Shown: positions 43,078 through 52,108 of the stretch, piece after piece
Layout: the number at the start of each line of letters is the position of its first letter
Position numbering within the stretch: the stretch's first letter is position 1
NCBI GenBank assembly: GCA_050696075.1
Contig: JBOGUF010000196.1
Coordinates: 1-64,000 of the forward strand
DNA length: 64,000 nt
Direction of reading: 5' to 3'
Source of the DNA: JBOGUF01 sp050696075
GTDB taxonomy: Bacteria; Chloroflexota; Chloroflexia; Thermomicrobiales; UBA6265
The notes under the pieces: generated by a model
What the model saw: only the letters and a program-made list of their open reading frames with translations
Databases searched by the model: none
Told to the model about the DNA's origin: nothing
Program-made: the position numbers and the translations under genes

Positions 43078-43764
43078 TCAAATCGCGACGTGGCGTTCGC
43101 CATGGAGGGCGCGGCTAACGGCAATCGCCGCGCGGTAGAAGTACCGATCAATCGTGAACACGAAGTCATCGGCACGTAAACGAACCCTGCCCAGTGATCG
43201 ATCGGCTGCACTGAGGCACTCGACCTGCATGGCATTCAGATCGCCCAAGAGCATATTGAGGAGTGGCTCCAATGGGACTTTGATCAGTTCGAGCAATTCG
43301 TGTGGATTGGGCGTGTATACCGTCAGCGGTGCGTCGTTCCGCCACAGGAAGACATCTTGGAGCTCGCGATCGAGGACGCCGATCGTGCGCTCGTTCGCGG
43401 CGATCCGCACGCCCAATGACCGTAGCTCCTCGACGCCCGGAGAGACCCCGATCTCTTCCTCGATCTCGCGCAAGACCTCACTTAGACCTTCGCCCGATCG
43501 GTAGTGGCCGCCGACGGTCACATCCAACCCGCCTGGCCAGGTATCCTTCTCCAACGACCGACGCTGAAGGAGGATGAATGGATCACCCTGGTCGATGCCG
43601 GCGACCCAGACATGGACGGCCCGATGCCAGTCGCCGTCGCGATGGACGAGCGCCCGCTGCTTGACCTCACCGGTTGGTGTGCCGTCGGCGCGGACCACAT
43701 CGAACAGTTCGGCCGGGTCTTGCGCCGCGTTCACCACCGGACTATCAGGTCGCTGTAGATTCAA
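43078..43764 (-). CDS. Nudix hydrolase (IPP-isomerase-like subgroup)
   Basis: A 228-residue Nudix-fold protein. The Nudix box lies at residues 86-107 (GHYRSGEGLSEVLREIEEEIGV), with REIEEEIG intact. The spacing between the first Glu and the REUxEE part is six residues instead of seven, i.e. one residue short. The N-terminal FDVVRADGTPTGEVKQRALVHRDGDWHRAVHVW resembles the IPP-isomerase-like Nudix group. The substrate is unknown. The TTG start at 43764 has AAGG upstream and overlaps the GNAT gene by 20 bases; a GTG near 43737 is an alternative. Confidence 0.8.
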   Translation of the reverse strand: MNLQRPDSPVVNAAQDPAELFDVVRADGTPTGEVKQRALVHRDGDWHRAVHVWVAGIDQGDPFILLQRRSLEKDTWPGGLDVTVGGHYRSGEGLSEVLREIEEEIGVSPGVEELRSLGVRIAANERTIGVLDRELQDVFLWRNDAPLTVYTPNPHELLELIKVPLEPLLNMLLGDLNAMQVECLSAADRSLGRVRLRADDFVFTIDRYFYRAAIAVSRALHGERHVAI

Positions 43765-44293
43765 GTGGTTCGCCTTCTAGGATCGCAAAGATCAGGACGT
43801 CTTCGTACCGACCGTCGAGATACGCCGCATCGCGCATCGTCGCCTCGTGGCGAAAGCCGCACCGGCGATAGAGGCGATGGGCGCGCTCGTTCCCCGACTC
43901 GCTGCGCACCCAAACGCGATGAAGGTTCCACTCGCTGAAACTCGTATCGAGCGTAGTTCGCAGGGCATCGGTCCCGTAGCCCTGCCCCCACCGCTCCAGG
44001 CCGCCGATCAGAATCGAGAGCTCGCACGAGCGCGAGTTTGGCCGGAGGTCGGACAGGACAATCAAGCCAATTGCCTCCGCGTCCATCGTTTCGACGATCA
44101 TGGCGACTGGACGATCGAGACGCACTTCATCGTCCAGCCACTCTTCGATTCGGCGCTGAACCCAGGCCATCGAACAGGTCGCGGCGGGAACGCCCCAGCC
44201 GCGCATGATCTCAGGATCGTTGAACCAGCCGTGAATGATCACGGCATCGGCGCGCTCCACGGCCCGGAGATTGACGAGTTCGCCGCGGATCAT
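43745..44293 (-). CDS. GNAT family N-acetyltransferase (RimJ/RimL-like)
   Basis: A 182-residue acetyltransferase of the type acetylating protein or ribosomal N-termini or small amines. The acetyl-CoA loop is around GLERWGQGYGTDALRTTL, followed by NLHRVWVRSESGNERAHRLYRRCGF, the classic RimJ/RimL-type C-terminal half. The ATG at 44293 was chosen over the TTG at 44302. The gene overlaps the following Nudix gene and lies 18 bases from the nuoN stop. It may be co-transcribed with the nuo operon as a passenger. Confidence 0.85.
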   Translation of the reverse strand: MIRGELVNLRAVERADAVIIHGWFNDPEIMRGWGVPAATCSMAWVQRRIEEWLDDEVRLDRPVAMIVETMDAEAIGLIVLSDLRPNSRSCELSILIGGLERWGQGYGTDALRTTLDTSFSEWNLHRVWVRSESGNERAHRLYRRCGFRHEATMRDAAYLDGRYEDVLIFAILEGEPLESTAT

Positions 44294-44311
44294 GAGTCGC
44301 AAGCCGCCCGA

Positions 44312-45862
44312 CTATCCGCCGTTCGTCATCCGCGTCGCGACCGTCAAGGCATTCGACCAGTCGTCGGCCAGGTCGACGATGCGTTCAGAAAAGAGGCCGA
44401 GCGCGATGTTGGCGACGACCATCGCCGCGATCCCGACGTCGAGCAGCCGGGTCGACGCCGCGCGCGGCGTCCGCTCAGGCGAACTAAAGTACATCACCGC
44501 CACCACGCGCAGGTAGAAATACGCGCTGACGGCCGAGGCGATGACGACGGCGAGCGCTAACCAGAGCAAATCGGCGTCGATCGCGGCCAGGATAACGTAG
44601 TACTTCGCGTAGAAGCCGAGGAGCGGCGGGACACCCATCAACGAAACCATGAAGACGGTCATTGCCGCTGCCGCCAGCGGTTGCGTACTGGCGAGCCCGG
44701 CGTAGTCGTCCAGCATCATCCCGCGCCCTCGGTGTTGGAGCCAGGTAACGACCGCGAAGGCGCCGATGTTCATGAAGGTATAGGCAAAGAGGTAATAGAG
44801 CATGCTCCAGATGCCGGTATCGCTGTCGGCGCCCGCGGCGCCCGCGCCGGCACCGAAGCCGCCTCCCGATTGGTACGCCGCCAGCCCAACCAGCATGTAG
44901 CCGGTATGGGCGATTGACGAGTACGCGAGCATGCGCTTGATGTTGCGCTGAGCGATGGCGACGAGATTGCCAAACGCCATCGTCAGCACCGCCAGCACAG
45001 CGATCAGATCGATCCAATCTTCACGGAGCGGCCCAAGCCCTTGGACCATGATCCGGATGATCGCCGCGAAGCCCGCCACCTTCGGCACGACCGACATGTA
45101 GCCAGTCACCGGCGTCGGCGCTCCGTCGTAGGCGTCCGGCGTCCACATGTGGAACGGGACGGCGGCGATCTTGAAGCCGAGTCCGACCACGATCAGCAAC
45201 AGCGCCAGCAACACCTCAGGCTCGCGCCGGCCCTCGCCCGACACGATCTCTTGCAATTGCAATGCAATCACGTCGAGATCGGTCGAACCGGTCAGCCCGT
45301 AGATCCAGGCCATCCCGTAGACGAGGATCGCGCTGGCGAAGATGCCGAGCAAGAAGTACTTGAGCGCACCTTCCACGGAGGAGGTGCGCCGCTTGGCAAA
45401 GGCGGTCAAAACGTAGGTCGCCAGCGAGGATAGCTCGATGCCGACGAAGATCATCACCAGGTCGCCGGCCGCCGCCGTCAGCGTCGAGCCGAGCACGGCG
45501 AAGGCGAGCAGCACGTAGAACTCGCCGAGCGGCATCCGCCCTTCGAGGTATTCCACGTAACTCGCGGAGACCATCACTGTCAGGATCGCGGCCGAGACGA
45601 TTGCCAGTGTCATAAAGAGGGTCAGTCCGTCCGAGCGGAACATACCCTGGAAGGTCTGCTCGTCCTCACCGTGCCGCCAGTAGAGCGCCACCAGCGACGC
45701 GGTGTATCCGACGAGCGAGACCGCGGTCAGCCAGACAAAGTGCTTCTTCTTCGGCAGGAAGGCGTCCAGAAAGAGGAGCGCTAGTGCCAGCACGAAGAGG
45801 ATGACGTGCGGCGTCGCAATGCCCCAATCGGGCGTTTCGAGGCTGAGGTTCAGAAAGTCCAC
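44312..45862 (-). CDS. nuoN: NADH-quinone oxidoreductase subunit N
   Basis: A 516-residue antiporter-like proton-pumping subunit of complex I, with about 14 membrane helices. It carries the conserved Lys/Glu channel features of the NuoL/M/N family, seen as LKYFLLGIFAS and VPFHMWTPDAYDGAPTP. It is the last nuo gene of the operon and follows nuoM by 17 bases. The GTG start at 45862 has GAGG at seven bases. Its length is normal for a bacterial NuoN. Confidence 0.95.
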   Translation of the reverse strand: MDFLNLSLETPDWGIATPHVILFVLALALLFLDAFLPKKKHFVWLTAVSLVGYTASLVALYWRHGEDEQTFQGMFRSDGLTLFMTLAIVSAAILTVMVSASYVEYLEGRMPLGEFYVLLAFAVLGSTLTAAAGDLVMIFVGIELSSLATYVLTAFAKRRTSSVEGALKYFLLGIFASAILVYGMAWIYGLTGSTDLDVIALQLQEIVSGEGRREPEVLLALLLIVVGLGFKIAAVPFHMWTPDAYDGAPTPVTGYMSVVPKVAGFAAIIRIMVQGLGPLREDWIDLIAVLAVLTMAFGNLVAIAQRNIKRMLAYSSIAHTGYMLVGLAAYQSGGGFGAGAGAAGADSDTGIWSMLYYLFAYTFMNIGAFAVVTWLQHRGRGMMLDDYAGLASTQPLAAAAMTVFMVSLMGVPPLLGFYAKYYVILAAIDADLLWLALAVVIASAVSAYFYLRVVAVMYFSSPERTPRAASTRLLDVGIAAMVVANIALGLFSERIVDLADDWSNALTVATRMTNGG

Positions 45863-45879
45863 GTCCTATCCTCTCACCC

Positions 45880-47571
45880 CTACGTCAAGAACGGCGCGAG
45901 GATGCGCTCGAACGCCGGCTGGACGATCTCGAAAATCGGTCTCGGGTAGACGCCCATCGCAATCGTCAGTATCGCCAGCGGCGCTAAGGTCAAGATTTCC
46001 TTCCGGGTGAGATCTGGCCACGTCGCTGGGCCATGATCCGCGTGGTCCTCGGCCTCGTGGGAGCCACCGGAGACCGGCAGCGGCGGCGCATGCCCGTGCC
46101 CGTGTTCCTGCCCCTGGTCGCCGGTTCGGGTCGCCAGCAGCGCGCGTTCTTCGTCGGTCAGTTCCCCGTCGCCGGGATCTGGCAACTCACCCTGCAAGCG
46201 GCCGAAGAAGATACGTTGGAACATCAGCATCATGTACCAGGCGGCGAAGATCACCACCGCGAAGGTGAGGAGGGCAGCCCACGGGTTGTACTCCCAGGTC
46301 GCTAACGCCACTAAAAACTCGCCAACAAACCCGGAGAGTCCTGGCAGACCAATGCTGGCGAGCATGAAGAGCATGAAGAAGGCCGAGTAGACCGGCATGC
46401 GCGTGGCGATGCCGCCGAACGCGGAGATGAGCCGCGTGTGCGACCGCTCGTAGATCACGCCGACGAGCAAGAAGAGGGCGCCGGTGTTGAATCCGTGCGC
46501 TAGCATCACCATCATCGCGCCGTTGAAGCCATTGAGGTTGTCGGCCGTGACGGCCCAGATGTTGACGAAGATGCCGAGCGTGACAAAGCCCATGTGGCTG
46601 ACCGACGAGTAGGCGACCAGCTTCTTCATGTCGGGCTGGACGAGAGCGACGAACGCCCCGTAGAGGATGGCGATGAGCGAGAGCACGATGATGATCGGCG
46701 CCCAGTCCTCCGCCCCCTCGGGAAAGAGCGGCAGGTTGAAGCGGAGCATGCCGTAGCCGCCCATCTTCAGCATGACCGCCGCCAGGATGACCGACGCCGC
46801 GGTCGGCGCCTCGACGTGCGCGTCGGGCAGCCAGGTATGGAACGGGAACATCGGCACCTTGACCGCAAAGGCGATCAGGAAGGCGGCGAAGACCGCCCCC
46901 TGGAAGACGTTGCTATAGGCTCCGCCGATCTCTTGCCAACCCTGCTGGAGTTGGAGGATGTCGAGCGTGCGGACACCGGTGTGTTCAAAATAGGCCTGAT
47001 ACGTGGCGACGATGCCGACCAGCATCAAGAGCGAGCCGAAGAGGGTGTAGATGAAGAACTTGACGGCCGCGTAGACGCGGTTGGCGCTGCCCCAGACGCC
47101 GATCAGCAGCGCCATGGGAATCAGCATCAGCTCCCAGAAGATGTAGAAGATGAAGAGATCGAGCGCCATGAAGACGCCGAGCATGCCGGTTTCGAGGAGG
47201 AGTATGGCGATGTAGTACTCACGCGCCCGGTTGTTGATCGTATCCCACGACCAGATGACGCCGAGCAACGACAGGAGCGTGGTGAGGACGATCAGGAGAA
47301 CGGCGATCCCATCGACGCCCATGTGGTAGCTGACGCCGACGCCCGGCAGCCAATCGAGTTGTTCTTCGAACGGTACGGGCTGCCCCGCCTCAAACGGGTC
47401 GTCCGGATCGAACCCGACGAGCATGATCAGCGACAGCGCGAAGCTCAGGATCGCCGCGATCACCGCGACGAGCCGCGCCGTCTCCCGCGTCACCCGCGGG
47501 ATGAAGAAGATGACGAGCGCCCCGAGCAGTGGCGCGTACGTGATGGCGCTCAGTAGCGGAAAGCTATCCAC
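45880..47571 (-). CDS. nuoM: NADH-quinone oxidoreductase subunit M
   Basis: A 563-residue proton-pumping subunit with about 14 helices. Family motifs include VSYHMGVDGIAVLL and PFHTWLPDAHVEAPT. A histidine-rich loop (EHGHGHAPP near residues 500-510, between helices 13 and 14) is an insertion. The GTG start at 47571 has GGAGGGG five bases upstream, at the edge of a repeat island. nuoN follows closely; nuoL is upstream beyond the island. Confidence 0.95.
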   Translation of the reverse strand: MDSFPLLSAITYAPLLGALVIFFIPRVTRETARLVAVIAAILSFALSLIMLVGFDPDDPFEAGQPVPFEEQLDWLPGVGVSYHMGVDGIAVLLIVLTTLLSLLGVIWSWDTINNRAREYYIAILLLETGMLGVFMALDLFIFYIFWELMLIPMALLIGVWGSANRVYAAVKFFIYTLFGSLLMLVGIVATYQAYFEHTGVRTLDILQLQQGWQEIGGAYSNVFQGAVFAAFLIAFAVKVPMFPFHTWLPDAHVEAPTAASVILAAVMLKMGGYGMLRFNLPLFPEGAEDWAPIIIVLSLIAILYGAFVALVQPDMKKLVAYSSVSHMGFVTLGIFVNIWAVTADNLNGFNGAMMVMLAHGFNTGALFLLVGVIYERSHTRLISAFGGIATRMPVYSAFFMLFMLASIGLPGLSGFVGEFLVALATWEYNPWAALLTFAVVIFAAWYMMLMFQRIFFGRLQGELPDPGDGELTDEERALLATRTGDQGQEHGHGHAPPLPVSGGSHEAEDHADHGPATWPDLTRKEILTLAPLAILTIAMGVYPRPIFEIVQPAFERILAPFLT

Positions 47572-47584
47572 GAGTGCCCCTCCG

Positions 47585-47703
47585 GAAGGGGTCAGGAGTC
47601 AGGGGTCGGGGGTCAGAGTTGCTCCTGACCGGCCGGTTCCTGCTCCATTGGGCGAAGCACATCTCCATTCCTGACCCCTAACTCCTGACTCCCGACCCCT
47701 CTT
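47585..47703. repeat. Repeat island A: heptamer-phased inverted repeat between nuoM and nuoL
   Basis: The left arm (about 47587-47617) reads GGGGTCA GGAGTCA GGGGTCG GGGGTCA, four copies of a 7-base word. The right arm (about 47669-47700) is its imperfect inverted copy (about 25 of 29 positions match). The arms surround about 50 bases of unrelated sequence. The RNA could form a long hairpin between the two cistrons. No transposase or coding potential is present. Confidence 0.8.
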
Positions 47704-49717
47704 ATCGGAAGAGGTCGCTGAACGCGGCGAGGTAGACGCCGACGATGACGACCATGCCGAGCGCAATGGCCAGCGCGTAGTTGGCGACGAGTCCAGTCTG
47801 GACGTGTCGCACGCGCTGGCTGGTCGCCCCGATCAGGCCGGCGACGCCATTGACCGTGCCGTCGATGATGCCCACGTCGACGATGCGCCAGAGCACGTCT
47901 GCCAGCCACTTCGCGGGTCGCACAAACCATCGGTCGTACAACTCATCGAAGTACCACTTGTTATAGAGGAAGTCGTAGAGGCTCCCGGTGCTCTCAGCCA
48001 CCTTGACCGGGTCGATCTTCTTGGAGACGTAGGTCAGGTAGGCGACCACGATACCGGCGAGAGCGACAATCGTTGAGATCGCACCGAAGGTGACGGTAGT
48101 CGCGGTCGAAACGTGGTGGACTCCCCCTTCGTGCGCCTCCTCCTGCTGCCGGGCGGACGCGTCCGATTCGCCGTCAGCGACGATGTAGAGGGATGCCGTC
48201 TCGGCCGGTTCCTCGTGGGCCGCCTCTCCGGCAAAGACGGGTTCGAGGAAGTGGTGCAGCGGGCCGTCCTCCGGCGGGAACCCGACGAAGCCGACGACGG
48301 CAGCCGGGATTGCCAGCAGGACCAAGGGGACGGTCATCACTGACGCCGACTCGTGCGGATGCACGTGCGCAGTGTCGTAGCGCGGCGCGGTGAAGAAGGT
48401 CAGGAAGACGAGCCGGAACATATAGAGCGCCGTCAAGAAGGCGGCCAGCAACCCGACCACCGCGATCACCTTGCCCCAGTTCGGGAAGACGTCGCTGATC
48501 CAGGCGCCGACGATGATCTCGTCCTTGCTCCAAAAGCCGGCGAGCGGGACGACGCCGGCGTTTGCGAGTGCCGCGATCAGGAAGGTCCAATACGTGACCG
48601 GCATGTGCTTGCGCAGGCCACCCATCTTCTGGATGCTCTGCTCTTCGTGCATACCGTGGATGACGCTGCCGCTGCCGAGGAAAAGCAGGCCTTTGAAGAA
48701 GGCATGCGTCATTAGGTGAAAGATAGCCGCGATCCAAAAGCCCGTGCCGAGCGCGAACGCCATATAGCCGAGTTGGCTCACCGTCGAATAGGCGACGATG
48801 CGCTTGATGTCGTTCTGCGTGATGGCAATCGTCGCGGCCATCAATGCGGTAAAGGCCCCGATCGTCGCGACGACCCACATCGCGGTCGTCGATTCGATAA
48901 AGATCGCGTGACAGCGGGCGACCATGTAGATGCCCGCGGTCACCATCGTCGCGGCGTGGATCAGCGCGGAAACAGGCGTCGGACCCTCCATCGCGTCCGG
49001 CAGCCAGACGTGCAACGGGAACTGCGCGCTCTTGCCGATCGCGCCGGCGAATAGGAGCAAGGCAATGCCGGTCATCGTCCCGGTCGCGATTTCGGGCGCG
49101 CGGGCGAAGATGCCGGCGTCGCCATAGAAGGCGATCGTGCCAAAGGTCCAGAAGGCGAGCATGATCCCCAAGCCGAAGCCGAGGTCGCCGATTCGATTGA
49201 CGATGAACGCCTTCTTCGCCGCGTTCGACGCCGAGCGGCGGCGATACCAGAAGCCGATCAGCAGGTAGGAGCAGAGTCCGACCGCCTCCCAGAAGACGAA
49301 GAGCAAAAGCAGGTTGTCGGCCAGCACCAGCATCAACATCGAGAAGACGAAGAGCGGTAGGTAGGAGAAGAAGCGGTAATAGCCGGGGTCGCCATGCATG
49401 TAGCCGACGGAGTAGACGTGTACCAGCAGGCTGACGGTTGTGACGACCATCAGCATGACCGCCGTCAGTTGGTCGGCGTAGAGATTGACTTCGACGTTGA
49501 ACGAGCCGGACGGTATCCAGGTAAAGAGGTGCTGCGAGATCGCGTGGTCCGTGTCCCGGATATCGAGGAGGGCAACGATTGAAATCAACCAGGACCCGAA
49601 GACCGCGGGCACTGCGATCCAGTGCGCCTTCTCCTTGATGTACCACCGGCCCAGCAAGAAGTTGATGGCAAACGCCAGCAACGGGAGCGCCGGGATCAGG
49701 AACAACCAGTCAGCCAC
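47702..49717 (-). CDS. nuoL: NADH-quinone oxidoreductase subunit L
   Basis: A 671-residue complex I subunit with about 14 helices and the C-terminal lateral helix that lies along the membrane arm. Motifs include the DALEGPTPVSALIHAATMV-like stretch (here LPDAMEGPTPVSALIHA). A histidine/glutamate-rich loop precedes the lateral helix. The GTG start at 49717 abuts repeat island B, whose heptamer words (GAGGCTA, AGGAGCT) supply its Shine-Dalgarno. nuoM follows after island A. Confidence 0.95.
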   Translation of the reverse strand: MADWLFLIPALPLLAFAINFLLGRWYIKEKAHWIAVPAVFGSWLISIVALLDIRDTDHAISQHLFTWIPSGSFNVEVNLYADQLTAVMLMVVTTVSLLVHVYSVGYMHGDPGYYRFFSYLPLFVFSMLMLVLADNLLLLFVFWEAVGLCSYLLIGFWYRRRSASNAAKKAFIVNRIGDLGFGLGIMLAFWTFGTIAFYGDAGIFARAPEIATGTMTGIALLLFAGAIGKSAQFPLHVWLPDAMEGPTPVSALIHAATMVTAGIYMVARCHAIFIESTTAMWVVATIGAFTALMAATIAITQNDIKRIVAYSTVSQLGYMAFALGTGFWIAAIFHLMTHAFFKGLLFLGSGSVIHGMHEEQSIQKMGGLRKHMPVTYWTFLIAALANAGVVPLAGFWSKDEIIVGAWISDVFPNWGKVIAVVGLLAAFLTALYMFRLVFLTFFTAPRYDTAHVHPHESASVMTVPLVLLAIPAAVVGFVGFPPEDGPLHHFLEPVFAGEAAHEEPAETASLYIVADGESDASARQQEEAHEGGVHHVSTATTVTFGAISTIVALAGIVVAYLTYVSKKIDPVKVAESTGSLYDFLYNKWYFDELYDRWFVRPAKWLADVLWRIVDVGIIDGTVNGVAGLIGATSQRVRHVQTGLVANYALAIALGMVVIVGVYLAAFSDLFR

Positions 49718-49831
49718 TAGCCTCTAGCTCCTAGCCTCTAGCTCTTGTGGTTTCCGCATCGTCTCTGTCCTCTGAGATGCCATGCCGCCAATCACGGCTG
49801 GCTCGCGGCCAGCAGCTAGTAGCTAGTCCCT
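49718..49831. repeat. Repeat island B: heptamer-phased repeat between nuoL and nuoK
   Basis: The left arm (49718-49745) reads AGCCTCT AGCTCCT AGCCTCT AGCTCT, a 7-base period. A shorter partner arm, AGCAGCTAGTAGCTAG (49811-49826), is loosely complementary. The interior is about 65 bases. On the minus strand the left arm becomes GAGCTAG-type words and provides the ribosome-binding site of nuoL. The right arm runs into the end of nuoK. Confidence 0.7.
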
Positions 49832-50131
49832 CAGCGTCCGGAACTCGTCGACGTCGACCGTGTGGACGCGGCGGCTGAGGGCGATGATGATTGCCAGCCC
49901 GACCGCGGCCTCCGCGGCCGCCACCGCGATCGTGAAGAGCGCGAAACTCTGCCCGCTCAGCGAATCGAGCTCGCGGCCGAACGCAACCAAGGAGATATTG
50001 GCGGCGGTGATCATCAGCTCGACGCACATGAAGATGATCAGCACGTTGCGCCGAATGAGCACGCCCATCATCCCAATGATGAAGAGGGCCGCGCTCAGGA
50101 ACAGAAAGTGGTCGACCGATAACTCGCCCAT
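49823..50131 (-). CDS. nuoK: NADH-quinone oxidoreductase subunit K
   Basis: A 102-residue three-helix subunit of the complex I membrane arm, with conserved intramembrane glutamates in FMCVELMITAANI and AEAAVGLAII, essential for proton transfer. The length is normal. It lies between nuoJ (25 bases upstream) and repeat island B. The ATG lacks a strong ribosome-binding site. Confidence 0.95.
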   Translation of the reverse strand: MGELSVDHFLFLSAALFIIGMMGVLIRRNVLIIFMCVELMITAANISLVAFGRELDSLSGQSFALFTIAVAAAEAAVGLAIIIALSRRVHTVDVDEFRTLRD

Positions 50132-50156
50132 CGCCGCTCGTCGTCTCCGTCCGCCG

Positions 50157-50870
50157 CTACCGGCGCCCGACCGTCGTGTACTGATCGGGGTCCTTCACCA
50201 TGGTTATGCGCCGTCCGCCCGGAGCCGGCGCTTCCTCCCGTTCTACCGGCTCCATCGGCGTCTCGCCGAACGGCCCCTCAGGTAGCGCCAGATCGGTCCC
50301 GCGCGGGTGCCCGAGGGAGATCGTGTCCCGGCGCTGCTGGAGGCGCTCGCCCAGCCGTTCGGGCAGCGCCAGCACAATCGCGCCGATTATGCCGACCGTC
50401 AGCACCAACGAGATCACCTCGAACGGCAGCAGGAACTCGGAATAGAGCGTCATGCCGAGTGCCTGCGTGTTGCCACCCGCGGCTGCCACGTTTTCGGGCG
50501 TCGCCGCGCCGCCGCCGCCGATCACCGTCCGGTTGAGGATCGCGATCCCGACCTCCAAAAGAAGAATCACGCCGAGCAGCAACCCGACGTAGCGTTGAAT
50601 CGGCCGCGCGGTATGGAACTCCGGCAGGTCGTCCGGGTCGACGAGCATCAGCACGAAGAGCACCAGCACCATGATCGCCCCGGTGTAGACAATCACCTGG
50701 GCGACGGCGAGGAACTCGGCCCCGAGCATGACGAAGATGCCGGCAACGTTGAAGAAGCAGAGGACGAGGAAGATCGCCGAGTGAACGGGATTGTTCGCCA
50801 CCACCACGCCGCCGGCGCAGAGGACGCAGACCGCGGAGATCATGTAGAAGATGATGACGTCCCAGGGCAT
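50157..50870 (-). CDS. nuoJ: NADH-quinone oxidoreductase subunit J
   Basis: A 237-residue subunit with five membrane helices and the pi-bulge helix motif (AEFLAVAQVIVYTGAIMVLVLF). The C-terminal about 60 residues are a soluble charged tail, longer than in E. coli NuoJ. The ATG has GGAG at eight bases. It directly follows repeat island C, in the place where nuoI normally stands between nuoH and nuoJ. Confidence 0.94.
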   Translation of the reverse strand: MPWDVIIFYMISAVCVLCAGGVVVANNPVHSAIFLVLCFFNVAGIFVMLGAEFLAVAQVIVYTGAIMVLVLFVLMLVDPDDLPEFHTARPIQRYVGLLLGVILLLEVGIAILNRTVIGGGGAATPENVAAAGGNTQALGMTLYSEFLLPFEVISLVLTVGIIGAIVLALPERLGERLQQRRDTISLGHPRGTDLALPEGPFGETPMEPVEREEAPAPGGRRITMVKDPDQYTTVGRR

Positions 50871-50887
50871 CTAGCTCGCTCCGGTAC

Positions 50888-51054
50888 GAGGGCGGCAAGG
50901 GCGGCAGGGACGGCCAGGGCGGCCAGGAGTTCTTATCGCCTTGTCGTCCGACCTTGCTTCGTCGCCGACCTTCACGTCTTCTTCCTTACGATAACAGTCC
51001 ACGCGCCGCCTCATTCCTTGCCGTCCTTGCCGCCCTCGCCGTCCCTGCCGCCCT
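50888..51054. repeat. Repeat island C: nonamer-phased inverted repeat where nuoI is expected
   Basis: The left arm (about 50890-50937) is built of 9-base words (GGGCGGCAA, GGGCGGCAG, GGACGGCCA, GGGCGGCCA). The right arm (51016-51054) is the inverted counterpart (CCTTGCCGT, CCTTGCCGC, CCTCGCCGT, CCCTGCCGC) and runs into the stop codon of nuoH. The interior of about 78 bases has no coding potential. This is the only island here with a period of nine rather than seven. Confidence 0.8.
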
Positions 51055-52093
51055 AAAAGATCTCGCCGTTGCCGTAGAGCCGGATGAAGGCCGTCAGGAC
51101 GATGTTGACCAGCACCAGGGGCAGCAGCACCTTCCAGGCGATACCCATAAGCTGATCGTACCGGAAACGAGGCAGCGTCCCGCGGAGCCAGACATAGAAG
51201 AAGAGGAAGAGGACCGTCTTGGCGAGCAGCCAGATGATGCCCAGTCCCCAGTACTCGGTCGAGCCCGGCCCGCTCGTCCCGCCCAGAAAGATCGTGCTGG
51301 CGAAGAGCGAGATGATGATCATGTTGATGTATTCGCCGAGGAAGTAGAACGAAAAACGGAACGCGGAGTATTCGGTGTGGAACCCGGAGACCAATTCGGT
51401 CTCCGCTTCGGGCAGGTCGAACGGCGCCCGGTTCGTCTCGGCGACCGCCGCGATCATGTAGATCACGAACGCCAGCGGCTGAGACAAGATGTACCAATTG
51501 CTGATCGAGAGTGGCCCGATGTCGATGGTCGACTGCTGGGCCAGCAGGATGTCGCGCAGACTCAGCGAGCCGGCCAGGATGAAGACGCCGACGAGCGACA
51601 GTCCGAGGATGATCTCGTAGGAGACGACCTGGGCGGCCGCCCGCAATCCACCGAGCAGCGAGTAGCGGTTGGCCGAGGCATAGGCGCCCAGGATGATCCC
51701 GTAGACGCCGATGGCGCCAAAGGCGAGCACAAAAAGCGCGCCGACGTTGAGGTCGGCGGCGAAGAGATTGATGTCCCGGCCGAAGAGTTGGATCGTACCG
51801 CCGAACGGGATGACGGCGACGGAAACGATCGCCGTCACGAAGATGATGAGTGGGGCGAAATAGAAGACGACCTTATCGGCCGCGGCCGGGATCAGGTCTT
51901 CCTTGCCGAGCAGTTTGATACCGTCGGCGATCGGCTGCAGGATTCCCTTCGGTCCCGTTCGGGTCGGCCCCATCCGGTCCTGCATGGCGGCCAAGACCTT
52001 GCGTTCGAACAAGGTCATGTACGCCATTCCGATCAGGAGGACGTTCATGAAGATGAACGCCACGATGAAGGTGAGCCACAGCGGCTGGTCCAT
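51053..52093 (-). CDS. nuoH: NADH-quinone oxidoreductase subunit H
   Basis: A 346-residue membrane subunit with eight helices that joins the Q-module to the membrane arm and forms part of the quinone chamber. Motifs include the ERKVLAAMQDRMGPTRTGP loop and AETNRAPFDLPEAETELVSGFHTEYS. The ATG at 52093 has AAGGG upstream. Repeat island D separates it from nuoD. Confidence 0.96.
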   Translation of the reverse strand: MDQPLWLTFIVAFIFMNVLLIGMAYMTLFERKVLAAMQDRMGPTRTGPKGILQPIADGIKLLGKEDLIPAAADKVVFYFAPLIIFVTAIVSVAVIPFGGTIQLFGRDINLFAADLNVGALFVLAFGAIGVYGIILGAYASANRYSLLGGLRAAAQVVSYEIILGLSLVGVFILAGSLSLRDILLAQQSTIDIGPLSISNWYILSQPLAFVIYMIAAVAETNRAPFDLPEAETELVSGFHTEYSAFRFSFYFLGEYINMIIISLFASTIFLGGTSGPGSTEYWGLGIIWLLAKTVLFLFFYVWLRGTLPRFRYDQLMGIAWKVLLPLVLVNIVLTAFIRLYGNGEIF

Positions 52094-52108
52094 GCGTTAC
52101 GAGCCCTT

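Noticed and set aside
46594..47556. Long plus-strand open frame opposite nuoM
   Set aside because: Composition is dominated by Asp, Glu, Arg and Gln from the antisense of membrane helices; no homology is seen.
48174..49646. Long open frame (490 codons) on the same strand as nuoL
   Set aside because: It is Arg-rich, has no family motif and overlaps nuoL in another frame, as is common in GC-rich DNA.
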